Shown here: in pieces, positions 1-9,151 of the stretch
Position numbering within the stretch: position 1 is the stretch's first letter
Layout: every line of letters begins with the position of its first letter
Assembly (NCBI RefSeq): GCF_902499335.1
Contig: NZ_CABVQK010000007.1
Location: 186,001-250,000, forward strand
DNA: 64,000 nt
Direction: 5' to 3'
From: Burkholderia lata
GTDB lineage: Bacteria; Pseudomonadota; Gammaproteobacteria; Burkholderiales; Burkholderiaceae
Notes under the pieces: model-generated
Databases searched by the model: none
Told to the model about the DNA's origin: nothing
What the model saw: the letters and a program-made list of their open reading frames with translations, nothing else
Position numbers and translations under genes: made by a program

Positions 1-1385
1 GGATCGACCAGCGTGTGCATGTTGACCCACACGGTGCCCGCCTCGATACGAGGAACGTATCGAAGGGCTTTCGCCAGATCATTCGTCCAGAGGCTCGCGG
101 TCAGGCCGAAAGCCGAGTCGTTCATCATCGCGATCAGTTCGTCGTCGTCATCGAACGGCACGAACGTGCCGACCGGGCCGAAAATCTCCTGACGGTATGA
201 GCTCGACTGCAGGGACTTCGGCAAGATGACCGTCGGCTTGATGTAGAGTCCGTCGCGCCGGTATGCATCGCCGCCCGTGACGATGTCGTCGCCCTCGGCC
301 TTTGCCCGTTCGAACGCGGCAAGGCACTTCCTGAAGTGCGGCTCGTTGCATACCGGCCCGATCAATCCCGCATCGTCCATCGGATCGGACGGCCCGATGC
401 CATCCATGCGCGCACCGAGCTTCTCGATGACCTCGTCGAATTGCGAGCGATGGACGAAGAAACGTTCCGCCGAAGCACAGACTTGGCCGCTGTGCAGAAA
501 CCCCGCCTCGAAGACTCCATCGAGAATCTTGTCGACCGGCGTATCCGGAAGGAACGCCGCGGCGTTCTTGCCGCCGAGCTCGAGCGTAAAGCGGGTGAAG
601 TTGGCCTTGACGGCCTCTTCGCCGATGACGCGTCCGGTCGGAACCGAGCCCGTGAACGAGACCTTGGCGACGCGAGGGTCCGAAATGACTTTTGCGCCGA
701 TTCGGCCCGTGCCGTTGATGACGTTGAGCGTGCCGGGTGGCAGCCCCGCCTCGGTGCCGAGTTCCGCGATGCGCAGCATCGTCAGCGGCGAAAATTCCGA
801 AGACTTGATGATCACCGTGTTGCCGGTCGCGAGCGCCGCACCGAATTTCCACACCGGAATCATGACCGGGAAATTCCACGGGATGATGCCGAAGACAACG
901 CCCAGCGGCTCCCGCCGCGTGAAAGACGTATAGCGCTCGCCGTTCATGCTCGGATAGGACGGCGTAATCGTTTCGCCGGCAATTTTCGTGGCCCAACCCG
1001 CGTAGTACCGCAGCCAGCGAGCGGACCAGCCTACCTCGATGATTCGGGACAACGTGATGAGCTTGCCCGACTGTGCCGTTTCGATCTGCGCGATTTCCCC
1101 GCCATGCGCTTCGATCAGATCCGCGAATCGCAGCAGGACGCGCTCTCGTTCAGCAGGGGAGAAGCGGGCCCAGCCCTCCCTGAACGCTTCATGGGACGAC
1201 GCAATGGCGGCCTCGATATCGTCGTCCGAGGCCTGCGCGACGGAGCCGACCACGGCAAGCGTGGCCGGGCACCGGACTTCGATACGTTCACTGCCTTGTC
1301 CCGCGACGGGCTGGCCACCGATGTAGTGCCCATGTTCGCGTGCAAGGAATCGTTTGACTTCATCAAGCATCTGGACCAGCGCCAT
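1..1385 (-). CDS. NAD(P)-dependent aldehyde dehydrogenase, 3' end outside the window
   Basis: Oxidises an aldehyde to the acid with NAD(P). The frame is open from an ATG at 1385 to the window edge, giving about 461 of the usual 490-500 residues, so only the C-terminal tail is missing. Visible family motifs are the Rossmann-side PWNFP segment, the glutamate motif LELGGKN, the nucleophile motif GQVCASAER and the EIFGPV block near the edge. AGGTG lies just before the ATG. It starts 35 bp after the stop of the GMC oxidoreductase upstream, so the two probably form an alcohol-to-aldehyde-to-acid operon. It looks like the betaine/phenylacetaldehyde dehydrogenase branch, but the substrate cannot be read from sequence. 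Confidence 0.93.
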   Translation of the reverse strand, partial: MALVQMLDEVKRFLAREHGHYIGGQPVAGQGSERIEVRCPATLAVVGSVAQASDDDIEAAIASSHEAFREGWARFSPAERERVLLRFADLIEAHGGEIAQIETAQSGKLITLSRIIEVGWSARWLRYYAGWATKIAGETITPSYPSMNGERYTSFTRREPLGVVFGIIPWNFPVMIPVWKFGAALATGNTVIIKSSEFSPLTMLRIAELGTEAGLPPGTLNVINGTGRIGAKVISDPRVAKVSFTGSVPTGRVIGEEAVKANFTRFTLELGGKNAAAFLPDTPVDKILDGVFEAGFLHSGQVCASAERFFVHRSQFDEVIEKLGARMDGIGPSDPMDDAGLIGPVCNEPHFRKCLAAFERAKAEGDDIVTGGDAYRRDGLYIKPTVILPKSLQSSSYRQEIFGPVGTFVPFDDDDELIAMMNDSAFGLTASLWTNDLAKALRYVPRIEAGTVWVNMHTLVD

Positions 1386-1420
1386 CTGTTCACCTCCGGG
1401 AGCAATTTGATCGGCAAGCG

Positions 1421-3022
1421 TTAACGCGACGCATTCGAGATCAGGTCGGATGCCTTCTCGGCCAGTGCGATCGTCGGTGCGTTCGTATTACCGCTCGGGA
1501 TACTGGGCATCGTCGAGCTGTCGGCCACGCGAAGCCCTGCGATACCGTGTACGCGCAGCTGCGTATCGACTACGGAAGACGCGGGTTCCATCCCCATTCG
1601 GCATGTGCCGACGGGGTGATAGACCGTCTTGGCGGCGCCACGCACCCAGTCTTCGATCGCTGCGGTGTCGTCGGGAATGCAGGTCGGCGAGAAGACTTCG
1701 TCGACATGCGCTGCGAGCGCCGGCTGCTGAAGCATCCTGAGTGCCAGTTTCGTGGCGCGAACCTGGCCGTCGACGTCCCGGCGATCGGACAGGTAACGCC
1801 CGTCGATCCGCGGAAGATCCGCCGGGTTCGACGACCTGATCGTCACGCGGCCGCGGGAATGTGGTTGAAGGTGCCCCGTCTTGATGGTGATGCCGTGGGT
1901 CCGGCCCTTGGTCACGCCGAATGGATCGTCGAACGCATCGATGACCGGCAGGAAGTGAAACTGGACGTCCGGCTGCCCCTGGTTGCACGTGTCGACGAAT
2001 GCGAATCCTTCGAGTACCGGAGAGGTGAGGAGTCCGGAACGGAACAGCATCCATTGGAGACCATGCTTGAGTGCCCGCAGCCCCCGGTCCTGGCCATAGA
2101 GCGAGATCGGCGTCTTGATGGTCGCATTGACCGACGTGTGCATGTGGTCGTGAAAATTCTCGCCGACCGGCAGCACGTGCTTGACTCGAACCCCCGCATT
2201 TTCGAGGTCACGGCGCGGTCCGATGCCGGACAGCTGCAGGATCTTCGGCGAACCGATCGCGCCCGCGGTCACGATCACCTCAGCACGAGCATGCACGGTC
2301 ACCTGCCGGTTGCCTTGACGATAGGTCACGCCGGTCGCGCGGCCGCCTTCGATTTCGATGCGCTCGACCAGCGCATCGACTTCAAGCTTGAACCCGGCGT
2401 GGTTTCTGATTGCCTTGAGATAGGTCGCTGCGGTGGAGCCGCGCTCGCCATTGAAGATGGTGGCCTGATAGAACCCGACACCTTCCTGTCGGTCGCCGTT
2501 GTAGTCGGTCAGGTATTCGAGTCCCATCTGTTGACCGGCTCGCACGAACGCCTGCGAGAGCGGATGCCGATAGCGAATCTCGGTGACTTTCAGGTGTCCG
2601 TCGTTTCCATGGTGCGGAACGGTCAGCGATTCGTTGTTCTCCGCCTTGGCGAAGTAACGCAGCATTTCATCGGCGCCCCAGCCCTTGCAGCCGAATTCCG
2701 TCTCCCACCGGTCGTAGTCGTTCCGGTGTCCGCGCACGTAGAGCATGCCGTTGACGGAACTGGATCCGCCGAGCACGCGGCCCTGCGGAACCGCGATGGA
2801 TCGACCATTCACGTCCTGCGACGGTTCGGCGGCGTAGGGCCACGTATAGCGGGGGATGGCCTTGCCGAGGCCGCCGGGCATGTGAATGAACAGGTCTTTG
2901 TCGTGACCGCCTGCCTCGATCAGCAAGACGGTTCCCTTGCGGCGCTCGACGAGGTTGGTTGCAATGGTGCAGCCGGCCGAACCGGCGCCAATGATGACGT
3001 AATCGAAAGTTTTATCGGACAT
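1421..3022 (-). CDS. GMC-family FAD-dependent oxidoreductase (choline/alcohol dehydrogenase-like)
   Basis: A 533-residue flavoprotein expected to oxidise a primary alcohol to an aldehyde. The N-terminus has the ADP-binding fold (DYVIIGAGSAGC), followed by the GMC signature GRVLGGSSSVNGMLYVRG. Near the C-terminus are the catalytic His region HPVGTCRMG and the GNTNAPT motif. I place the start at the ATG at 3022, directly before the FAD motif; the open frame extends further upstream but that part looks non-coding. It is upstream of the aldehyde dehydrogenase on the same strand. The second GMC enzyme at 5813 is a paralogue in the same locus. Choline is only one possible substrate; long-chain or amino-alcohols are equally open. 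Confidence 0.92.
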   Translation of the reverse strand: MSDKTFDYVIIGAGSAGCTIATNLVERRKGTVLLIEAGGHDKDLFIHMPGGLGKAIPRYTWPYAAEPSQDVNGRSIAVPQGRVLGGSSSVNGMLYVRGHRNDYDRWETEFGCKGWGADEMLRYFAKAENNESLTVPHHGNDGHLKVTEIRYRHPLSQAFVRAGQQMGLEYLTDYNGDRQEGVGFYQATIFNGERGSTAATYLKAIRNHAGFKLEVDALVERIEIEGGRATGVTYRQGNRQVTVHARAEVIVTAGAIGSPKILQLSGIGPRRDLENAGVRVKHVLPVGENFHDHMHTSVNATIKTPISLYGQDRGLRALKHGLQWMLFRSGLLTSPVLEGFAFVDTCNQGQPDVQFHFLPVIDAFDDPFGVTKGRTHGITIKTGHLQPHSRGRVTIRSSNPADLPRIDGRYLSDRRDVDGQVRATKLALRMLQQPALAAHVDEVFSPTCIPDDTAAIEDWVRGAAKTVYHPVGTCRMGMEPASSVVDTQLRVHGIAGLRVADSSTMPSIPSGNTNAPTIALAEKASDLISNASR

Positions 3023-3718
3023 CGTTTTTGCCCACGATCGTGCAAGCGGCATCCGTCGGCTCCGTCCGGTTGCGCGCACGCTTGCCGTCCCGATCTTCGG
3101 TGGGTATCTCCTTGCTGATTCTGGATGGTTCGCTATGGTTTTTGAGCCGGCGCTTGCGGTTCGACTGGCCGGGAATGCGCCACGGAGCAGGGCCTCGACA
3201 TGAGGCGGGTGCCGGGTCGACCGCACTTCGATTCTAGGTACGTGCGTCGAACCCGAATCGACGTTGCGTGCACACTTTTGGCTTCAGCGTGCACATCGTG
3301 GCGACGAGCAACGCATGCTTCGCGGCATCGTTGCCGATGCGGGGAAGATCGTCGCGAATGTCTCGGTACAAACCATCATTGACCGGCCGGTCGGTCATCA
3401 AAAAAATGCACTGCATCCGGTCGATGTGGCGAAAGGGCGTCCGTGCAGCCCGAGACGGCGCGCACCGGATGTTTTTCCCGTTTTCACCCCGAATTCAAAA
3501 CGTACCGTTGGCAATGTCGATGACGGAGATGCGCTGTTTCGTTGTGCACTTCATCCGCCGGTCATTCGCTACGCGTTCCCGCACTCGACGACGTTGCCGC
3601 AGGGCGGCTTCGAAGAGCCGGCAGCGTTCCCGATATGCGGGCGCCTTCGCGCGCGGTTTCACGACTCATGCGGATCCACGCGTCGGTCAAGGTTTTCGTA
3701 GACTCTATTCACCCTGCA
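3023..3718. other. Long divergent promoter region between GMC oxidoreductase and AraC regulator
   Basis: About 700 bp with no convincing gene. Small open frames here have no recognisable domain. It holds two GCGTGCACA repeats 21 bp apart, a possible minus-strand -10 box (TAGAAT, 3231-3236) just downstream of them in the transcription direction, and a perfect 12-bp palindrome GACCGGCCGGTC at 3381-3392. The 5' end of the AraC gene is uncertain, so the last ~180 bp could partly be coding. Confidence 0.5.
3266..3295. promoter_or_regulatory. Candidate AraC-type operator: GCGTGCACA direct repeat, 21-bp period
   Basis: Two identical 9-mers GCGTGCACA start at 3266 and 3287, exactly two helical turns apart, the usual geometry for AraC-family half-sites. 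On the minus strand they sit about 30 bp upstream of a TAGAAT -10-like box (3236-3231) whose -35 region is poor, as expected for an activated promoter of the GMC/aldehyde dehydrogenase unit. TGCAC pairs with the same 21-bp period also occur in front of the SphA-like gene. Confidence 0.4.
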
Positions 3719-4672
3719 ATGGCACACGAAATCGTTGTTGGCGAGAGCAGCAGCGGCGCAAATCTGCGAGATCTGATCTCGGACAGTTTCCTGCCGCTGG
3801 CGCTTCGAGATACAGGCCCGCTTTTCCGGATGTCGGTGCGTATTGCCGTGGCGGGCGGGATCCGCGTGGCGGAAGTCGATACCTCGTCGATCCGGGTGGA
3901 ACGCGACCGGGCGCTTGCGGCGCGCGCCGAGAGCGACTGTTACAAGATCCTGTTTCAGATCGCCGGGCAAAGTCGCGTGACGCAAAGAAACAGGACATCG
4001 ACCGTCAATCCGGGAGAGTGGGTTGTCTACGATGCGACGCAGGCGTACTCGATCGAGTGCGCGGATGCGTCGAGGTTCGTTGCCGCGCTTGCGCCGCCGA
4101 GGAGCAGCACGATGTGGCGGTGGTTCGTCGATCGTGCGGATACGCAGGTACGCCGGACCGTCGGCAATGCACATCTTGCGTTGCAGTCCATCCGGTATCT
4201 GATGGACGGGCAGGTACCCGACGATCCGGAAAGCCTGTTCGGTTTCGAGCAGTCGACGTTGATGCTGCTCGATTCCGTCATGCGCCGCGAGGCCGGCGAC
4301 GCGCTCAACCGGGCCGGCGCGCGAAGTGCATCCCTGCGCATGAACGCCGAAATCTATCTCGCGCACCACTACAGCGACCCCGACCTGACGCCGGACCGAC
4401 TTGCCAGTGCACTGAACGTGTCGAGACGTACGCTCTACGGCGCACTGGCCGCGACCAGCCAGACACCCCAGGGGTTGATTCAGGAATATCGGCTGCAAGC
4501 GAGCAGGCGGGCGCTCTCGGATCCGGCCGACACGAACCGCAATCTGCTCGAGCTGGCGGTGATGTGCGGCTTTTCGGACATGACGCACTTCGGGCGGTTG
4601 TTCAAGGCGCGATTCGGATGCAGCCCCGGCGTCTACCGGATGACATGTCGAAATGCACCGGAACCCGGGTAA
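3719..4672 (+). CDS. AraC-family transcriptional regulator
   Basis: A 317-residue regulator (with this start) with an N-terminal AraC_binding_2-like domain (residues ~10-190) and a C-terminal double helix-turn-helix of the HTH_18 type (VSRRTLYGAL, then CGFSDMTHFGRLFKARFG and GVYRM). It lies between two gene sets of one oxidation locus and probably activates both through the TGCAC repeats. No good ribosome-binding site decides the start; an in-frame ATG at 3668 and a TTG at 3542 are alternatives. In Pseudomonas an AraC regulator (SphR) controls sphA and neighbouring genes in response to sphingosine; the layout here is similar, but shared function is inference. Confidence 0.88.
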   Translation: MAHEIVVGESSSGANLRDLISDSFLPLALRDTGPLFRMSVRIAVAGGIRVAEVDTSSIRVERDRALAARAESDCYKILFQIAGQSRVTQRNRTSTVNPGEWVVYDATQAYSIECADASRFVAALAPPRSSTMWRWFVDRADTQVRRTVGNAHLALQSIRYLMDGQVPDDPESLFGFEQSTLMLLDSVMRREAGDALNRAGARSASLRMNAEIYLAHHYSDPDLTPDRLASALNVSRRTLYGALAATSQTPQGLIQEYRLQASRRALSDPADTNRNLLELAVMCGFSDMTHFGRLFKARFGCSPGVYRMTCRNAPEPG

Positions 4673-4728
4673 CGCGGCACGTCCGTTACAGGCACAACGT
4701 GAAAAGGGCGTGGTGTGGGGACGAATTT

Positions 4729-4754
4729 GCACGCATTGATGCAACGTCTGCACT
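4729..4754. promoter_or_regulatory. Candidate AraC-type operator upstream of the SphA-like gene
   Basis: TGCAC occurs at 4729-4733 and again at 4750-4754, a 21-bp period identical to that of the repeats at 3266-3295. A possible -10 box TAGACT (4785-4790) follows 30 bp after the proximal half-site, with no recognisable -35, consistent with activation. The flanks around the half-sites are not otherwise well conserved, so the assignment rests on spacing and location. Confidence 0.38.
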
Positions 4755-4837
4755 GAACGCCGAAAGAGAATGATCAGGAATCCTAGACTGGGCTGGACGG
4801 CCAAATCATATGGCCGACGCTTATCCAGGAGACGATC

Positions 4838-5761
4838 TTGAAGAAAAACCAGGCAGGTATTCGAGCGCCTCGCCTTGCGCGCTTGTCCGGCAATCCACGT
4901 GCGCGGAAGCTGGCTGCGCTTGCGATGGCGGCTACCTTCCCGACGTTGGCCTCGGCGATCAATATCGATGCAGGGGACTATACGGCTTTGCCCGCCGGCG
5001 CGAATATCGGTGCGCTGTACTATCAGCACGCGGAGGATACGCGGATCTATGCCAACGGTTCGCGGGTCGCCGGAGGCAACATTACCCAGGACATCGGCAT
5101 CGCGCGTTTCATCCACTTCATGTCGGTCGGCGGATTCACCATTGATCCGCAGGTGCTGATTCCGTTCGGCCACGTCGGCGGGACGAACCAGATGTCCGCC
5201 CTCGGGAACAATACCGGCCTCGGCGATGCGATCTTTGCCGCTACGGTCTGGGTCGTCAACCGTCCCGAGTCGAACACGTTCCTGGGCATCACGCCGTTCA
5301 TCTACGCACCGACCGGCAGCTATGACCGCAATCGAGGCATCAATCTCGGCGAAAACCGGTGGAAGTTCGCGCTGCAGGCCGGCTTCATCACGCCCGTCGC
5401 GCCCAAGGTGATCCTCGACCTTGCAGCGGACGCCACCGCATTCACGCCGAACCACAATTTCGGCGCGACCGGTGCGACGATGACGGAGTCGCCCCTGTTT
5501 CAGGCGCAGGGCTGGTTGCGGTACCAGCTCACGAGCAGCGTCGATCTGCGGGTCGGCGGTTCATACGTCTTCGGCGGCAATCAGACCATTGCCGGCGTGT
5601 CCCAGGCCAACCGGCAATCGACACCCAGCTTTCTCGTGGGGGCAGCATGGTTTCCCACGAAAACCTGGCAAATCATCGCGCTCTACGGCCGCCAGACCTC
5701 AACCGAGAACGGCCCGCTCGAGACGCAACGCTTCAATGTCCGGGTTGCGCATTTCTTCTGA
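4838..5761 (+). CDS. SphA-family / phenol-MetA-pathway-like outer-membrane protein
   Basis: A 307-residue protein starting at TTG (4838) behind a good CAGGAGAC ribosome-binding site. A signal peptide ending around residues 38-40 (LASA) is followed by a beta-rich mature part ending in Phe (VRVAHFF), typical of outer-membrane barrels. Sequence blocks such as NTGLGDA, ITPFIYAPTGSYD and the C-terminal strands match the family that includes SphA of Pseudomonas and proteins annotated as MetA-pathway phenol degradation like. The likely role is uptake or binding of a hydrophobic substrate at the outer membrane. It precedes the second GMC oxidoreductase by 51 bp, apparently in one operon. Confidence 0.8.
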   Translation: MKKNQAGIRAPRLARLSGNPRARKLAALAMAATFPTLASAINIDAGDYTALPAGANIGALYYQHAEDTRIYANGSRVAGGNITQDIGIARFIHFMSVGGFTIDPQVLIPFGHVGGTNQMSALGNNTGLGDAIFAATVWVVNRPESNTFLGITPFIYAPTGSYDRNRGINLGENRWKFALQAGFITPVAPKVILDLAADATAFTPNHNFGATGATMTESPLFQAQGWLRYQLTSSVDLRVGGSYVFGGNQTIAGVSQANRQSTPSFLVGAAWFPTKTWQIIALYGRQTSTENGPLETQRFNVRVAHFF

Positions 5762-5812
5762 TCGTGCGATTGCACGCCGATTGTCCAGACCTTCGGTCAA
5801 GGGTACGAAACC

Positions 5813-7333
5813 ATGAATGCATACGACTACATCGTTGTTGGCGCGGGTTCCTCCGGTTGTGTGATTGCAGCGCGATTGAGCGAGGATTCGCGAGTCCGCG
5901 TGCTGCTGCTGGAGGCCGGGCCGCGGGATGAAGATCCCAATATCGCGGCGCCGGGCGGTTGGCCGTCCCTGTGGAATACTCCGGTGGACTACGCTTACTA
6001 CACGGTGCCGCAAGCGCATACCGCCGGGCGATCGCATTACTGGCCGCGAGGCCGTACGCTCGGCGGCTCCAGTGCGATCAACGGCATGATCTACGTGCGC
6101 GGACACCGCAGCGACTACGACGCCTGGGCGTATCAGGGCTGCCTCGGCTGGGACTATGAGTCCGTGTTGCCGTATTTCCGCATGTCGGAAGATCATGAAG
6201 GCGGCGAAGACCGGTATCACGGCGTGGGCGGCCCGTTGCACGTATCGCGAAATCGCGATCCCAATCCGATTTGCGAAGCCGCGATCGAAGCTGCGGTACA
6301 GGCGGGATTCGCGCGCAACGACGACTGCAACGGAGAGGCAATCGACGGCGCAGGCTATTGCCATCTCACGATCAAGGACGGCGTACGCCAATCGACCGCG
6401 CGGGCGTTTCTGTCGCCCGCTCGCGATCGTGCGAACCTGACGGTCAAAACCGGCGCACGCGTCGAAAAGCTGATTCTCATGGGCGACCGCTGCGTCGGCG
6501 TTCGCTACTACGACGGGGCGTCGGTCATCGATGCGATGGCCGACAGCGAGGTGATCGTCAGTGGCGGCGCAATCGCCAGCCCGCAGCTTCTGCTGCTGTC
6601 GGGTATCGGTCCGGCGGACGAACTCGCGCGCGTCGGAATCCGTGCAACGCATCACCTGCCCGGTGTCGGGAAGAACCTTCAGGATCACCTTCTTTGCGGC
6701 GTGATCTTCGAGGCGTCCAGGCCGATCCCGGCACCGCGGAACAACCTGCTCGAGTCGCAGTTGTTCTGTCGCAGTGACGCGCGCCGCATCGGTCCGGACC
6801 TGCAGCCGCTGTTCATGCACATCCCGTACTATGCGCCGGGTTTCGACGGCCCGGCAAATGCGTGGACGCTGTGCGCGGGCCTGGTTCGTCCGGCGAGCCG
6901 CGGCGAGATTCGTCTCGCATCCGGCGATCCTGCTGCGGCGCCCCTTCTCGATCCTCGCTATCTTTCGGAGCAGTCGGACCTGGAGCGTCTCGCGAAAGCG
7001 GTTCAGATCTGCCGTGACATCGGCAACCGGCCCGCATTTGACGAATGGCGTGCGCGCGAGGTGTTGCCGGGCCCGGCCGGGGACGATCCTGCCGCGCTGC
7101 GCGAGTACGTGCGTCGTGCATGTGTGACGTATCACCACATGGCCGGCACATGCAAGATGGGCGTGGGTGCCGATGCCGTCGTCGATCCGGAGCTGCGCGT
7201 TCGAGGTTTGACCGGTCTTCGCGTGGCCGACGCGTCCATCATGCCGGACGTCGTGTCCGGGAATACCAATGCGCCGGCCATCATGATCGGCGAAAAGGCA
7301 GCCGACCTGATCAGGCAGTCGCAGGCGAAGTGA
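5813..7333 (+). CDS. GMC-family FAD-dependent oxidoreductase (second copy in locus)
   Basis: A 506-residue flavoprotein beginning at ATG 5813 with the FAD motif YDYIVVGAGSSGCVIA at the extreme N-terminus. It carries the GMC signature GRTLGGSSAINGMIYVRG, the second signature SGGAIASPQLLLLSGIG, and the catalytic His/Asn region (YHHMAGTCKMG and GNTNAPAIM). The alcohol substrate is unknown. It follows the SphA-like gene and ends just before a strong hairpin. Having two GMC enzymes plus an aldehyde dehydrogenase in one locus suggests either two alcohol groups on one compound or enzymes of different substrate range. Confidence 0.92.
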   Translation: MNAYDYIVVGAGSSGCVIAARLSEDSRVRVLLLEAGPRDEDPNIAAPGGWPSLWNTPVDYAYYTVPQAHTAGRSHYWPRGRTLGGSSAINGMIYVRGHRSDYDAWAYQGCLGWDYESVLPYFRMSEDHEGGEDRYHGVGGPLHVSRNRDPNPICEAAIEAAVQAGFARNDDCNGEAIDGAGYCHLTIKDGVRQSTARAFLSPARDRANLTVKTGARVEKLILMGDRCVGVRYYDGASVIDAMADSEVIVSGGAIASPQLLLLSGIGPADELARVGIRATHHLPGVGKNLQDHLLCGVIFEASRPIPAPRNNLLESQLFCRSDARRIGPDLQPLFMHIPYYAPGFDGPANAWTLCAGLVRPASRGEIRLASGDPAAAPLLDPRYLSEQSDLERLAKAVQICRDIGNRPAFDEWRAREVLPGPAGDDPAALREYVRRACVTYHHMAGTCKMGVGADAVVDPELRVRGLTGLRVADASIMPDVVSGNTNAPAIMIGEKAADLIRQSQAK

Positions 7334-7340
7334 TCCTGCT

Positions 7341-7367
7341 CCACCCGCATCGGTACGATGCGGGTGG
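7341..7367 (+). terminator. Hairpin downstream of the second GMC gene
   Basis: A perfect 12-bp stem (CCACCCGCATCG paired with CGATGCGGGTGG) around a 3-nt GTA loop begins 8 bp after the stop codon at 7333. There is no clear U-tract, so this is a probable but not classical intrinsic terminator, placed between two convergent units. Confidence 0.6.
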
Positions 7368-7488
7368 TCGGACTATTGCAAACGACGAAACGAGGGAGTG
7401 GATTCGGCACTGCGAATGGCGCGTCGACAGCACCCTCGGCGAACCCCACCGCGCAACGAAAACGTCGCACCAGGAAGTGGCGCGATGT

Positions 7489-9132
7489 CTATGAATCACA
7501 CCTCTCGCGCATGAAGGTCAGGTTGCGCGTGCGCGACGTGTCGATGCGAAAGCGCGTCACCTCGTTACCCGAGCGTTCCACCGTCAAGACGCCGCGCATG
7601 ACGGCCAGCTGACCGGCAGGGTCGAACGTGAAAATGTCGTCGGCTACGGGCTCCAGCCGGTAGCCGACGCTGCCTGCGACGCCGTGCATGGTCAGGGTGA
7701 GTTCACCGTTCGTCACGGCGATCGTCGCACGTGCCGCGGCATCGTGACCGTGATACGTGCCCGCCAGACCTGCCGACGCATCGGAGAGCGACGGTGCGTG
7801 ATCGGGCAGGCGCTCGAGCGTCTCCGCGTGACCGCAGTCCACCAGCTCGATCGCCGTTACGCGTGCCGCTGCCGTCGACGCGCAAGGTTTGATCAGCAGC
7901 GTTCCGCCTGTCCCTTCGTCGACCCGCAATCCGGCTTCCGTCTCGATGAGCGTCAGGGGCATCTGTTGGACGTTATGAAAGCTCGCGTTGATTTTCCCGT
8001 CGTGATCGCCGATCACGCAATACGTCCCGGACGCACGCGAGTGGTACTTGCCGAGCAAGGTTTCGTGCCCGGCAGTTTGCAGGGGCGCGGCAGGCTTCGC
8101 GCCGAGGATGGCATCGCCCAGCACGATATCGACGATCTGCGTAGCCAGTTCAACCACATTGGCTGCCGCGCCGTTGGTGAGAATGATGACGTCCAGTGCG
8201 TGCTTGGCCACGGTCAACATCTGACAGCTGCCACCGAACACACCGCCGGCATGGTGCAGCACCTCCACGTCGCGGTGGGGTGTGAGCATCAACCCGAGGG
8301 TGTAGACGCCTTCCGCGCCGCTCGAATAGTGCGGCTTCGTCAGCATCTGGCGCCAGCTTGCTTCGCTGCCGACACGCTTGGGGCCGCGCAGATGCGCGAG
8401 CCAGCGCAGCATGTCGTCGACCGTCGACACGATCCCGCCTTCACCGAGCACTTCCCACGACGGAAAGAGGCCGCGCGTGAATCCGCCTTTTCCATCCGGC
8501 ACATGCTGGGTCGCCATGCGCGGGCGGATGCGCATGTCGTCGGCGACCGACTCCGTGTCGACCATGCCCATCACATCGAAGATGCGATCCTTCAGAAAGG
8601 TCTCGAAGGGGATGCCGCTGACCCGCTCGATCGCGAGCGACAGCAGGTGATATCCGCCGTTGCAATAGATCATCCGCTCGCCCGGCGGGAAATTGACGTC
8701 GCGTTGCCGGATTTCGGCCGCCAGCGTGCCGCCGCGCGGCAGCGTCGCGACGCCTTGCGCGAGCAGCGTGAGGTCGAGATAGCAGCGGTAGCCTCCTGTA
8801 TGCGTCATCAGCTGGCGCAAGCTGGGGTCGCCTGCCAGCAGCGGCAGTTCAGGCAGGTACGTGCGAATCCCGGCGTCGATGTCGAGCTTGCCGTCTTCGG
8901 CGAGCAGGAGCGCGGCGAGGCAGGTGAAGTGTTTGCTCGTCGAGCCGATGCGCAAGCGTGTGGCCGGCGTATTGGCTACGCCGTGTTCCAGGCTTGCCAT
9001 GCCGAAGCCTCGCCGGTAGAGGACTTCGCCTCGATGCGCCATGGCCACGACGAGGCCGGGTTCATCGCTTTTGTTGAAGCGTTCGAACAGGGAATCCAGT
9101 TGCTCGACGATATCGTGCGATTCTTGTGTCAT
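7489..9132 (-). CDS. Serine hydrolase of the beta-lactamase fold, D-aminopeptidase (DAP)-like, copy 1
   Basis: A 547-residue protein matching the three-domain layout of D-stereospecific aminopeptidase (family S12): a penicillin-recognising catalytic domain (about 1-335), then two barrel-like C-terminal domains. The active-site elements are present at the DAP spacing: S64-T-S-K67 (SxxK), Y156-C-N158 (YxN) and H294-A-G296 (HxG). No signal peptide is seen, so it should act in the cytoplasm, removing N-terminal D- or achiral residues from imported peptides. It follows the TonB-dependent receptor by 19 bp in one operon and is a clear paralogue of the hydrolase at 14410. MlrB of microcystin degraders is also an S12-type enzyme. 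A plain esterase or beta-lactamase role cannot be excluded. Confidence 0.85.
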   Translation of the reverse strand: MTQESHDIVEQLDSLFERFNKSDEPGLVVAMAHRGEVLYRRGFGMASLEHGVANTPATRLRIGSTSKHFTCLAALLLAEDGKLDIDAGIRTYLPELPLLAGDPSLRQLMTHTGGYRCYLDLTLLAQGVATLPRGGTLAAEIRQRDVNFPPGERMIYCNGGYHLLSLAIERVSGIPFETFLKDRIFDVMGMVDTESVADDMRIRPRMATQHVPDGKGGFTRGLFPSWEVLGEGGIVSTVDDMLRWLAHLRGPKRVGSEASWRQMLTKPHYSSGAEGVYTLGLMLTPHRDVEVLHHAGGVFGGSCQMLTVAKHALDVIILTNGAAANVVELATQIVDIVLGDAILGAKPAAPLQTAGHETLLGKYHSRASGTYCVIGDHDGKINASFHNVQQMPLTLIETEAGLRVDEGTGGTLLIKPCASTAAARVTAIELVDCGHAETLERLPDHAPSLSDASAGLAGTYHGHDAAARATIAVTNGELTLTMHGVAGSVGYRLEPVADDIFTFDPAGQLAVMRGVLTVERSGNEVTRFRIDTSRTRNLTFMRERCDS

Positions 9133-9151
9133 TTTCAGTTATCCATATGAT

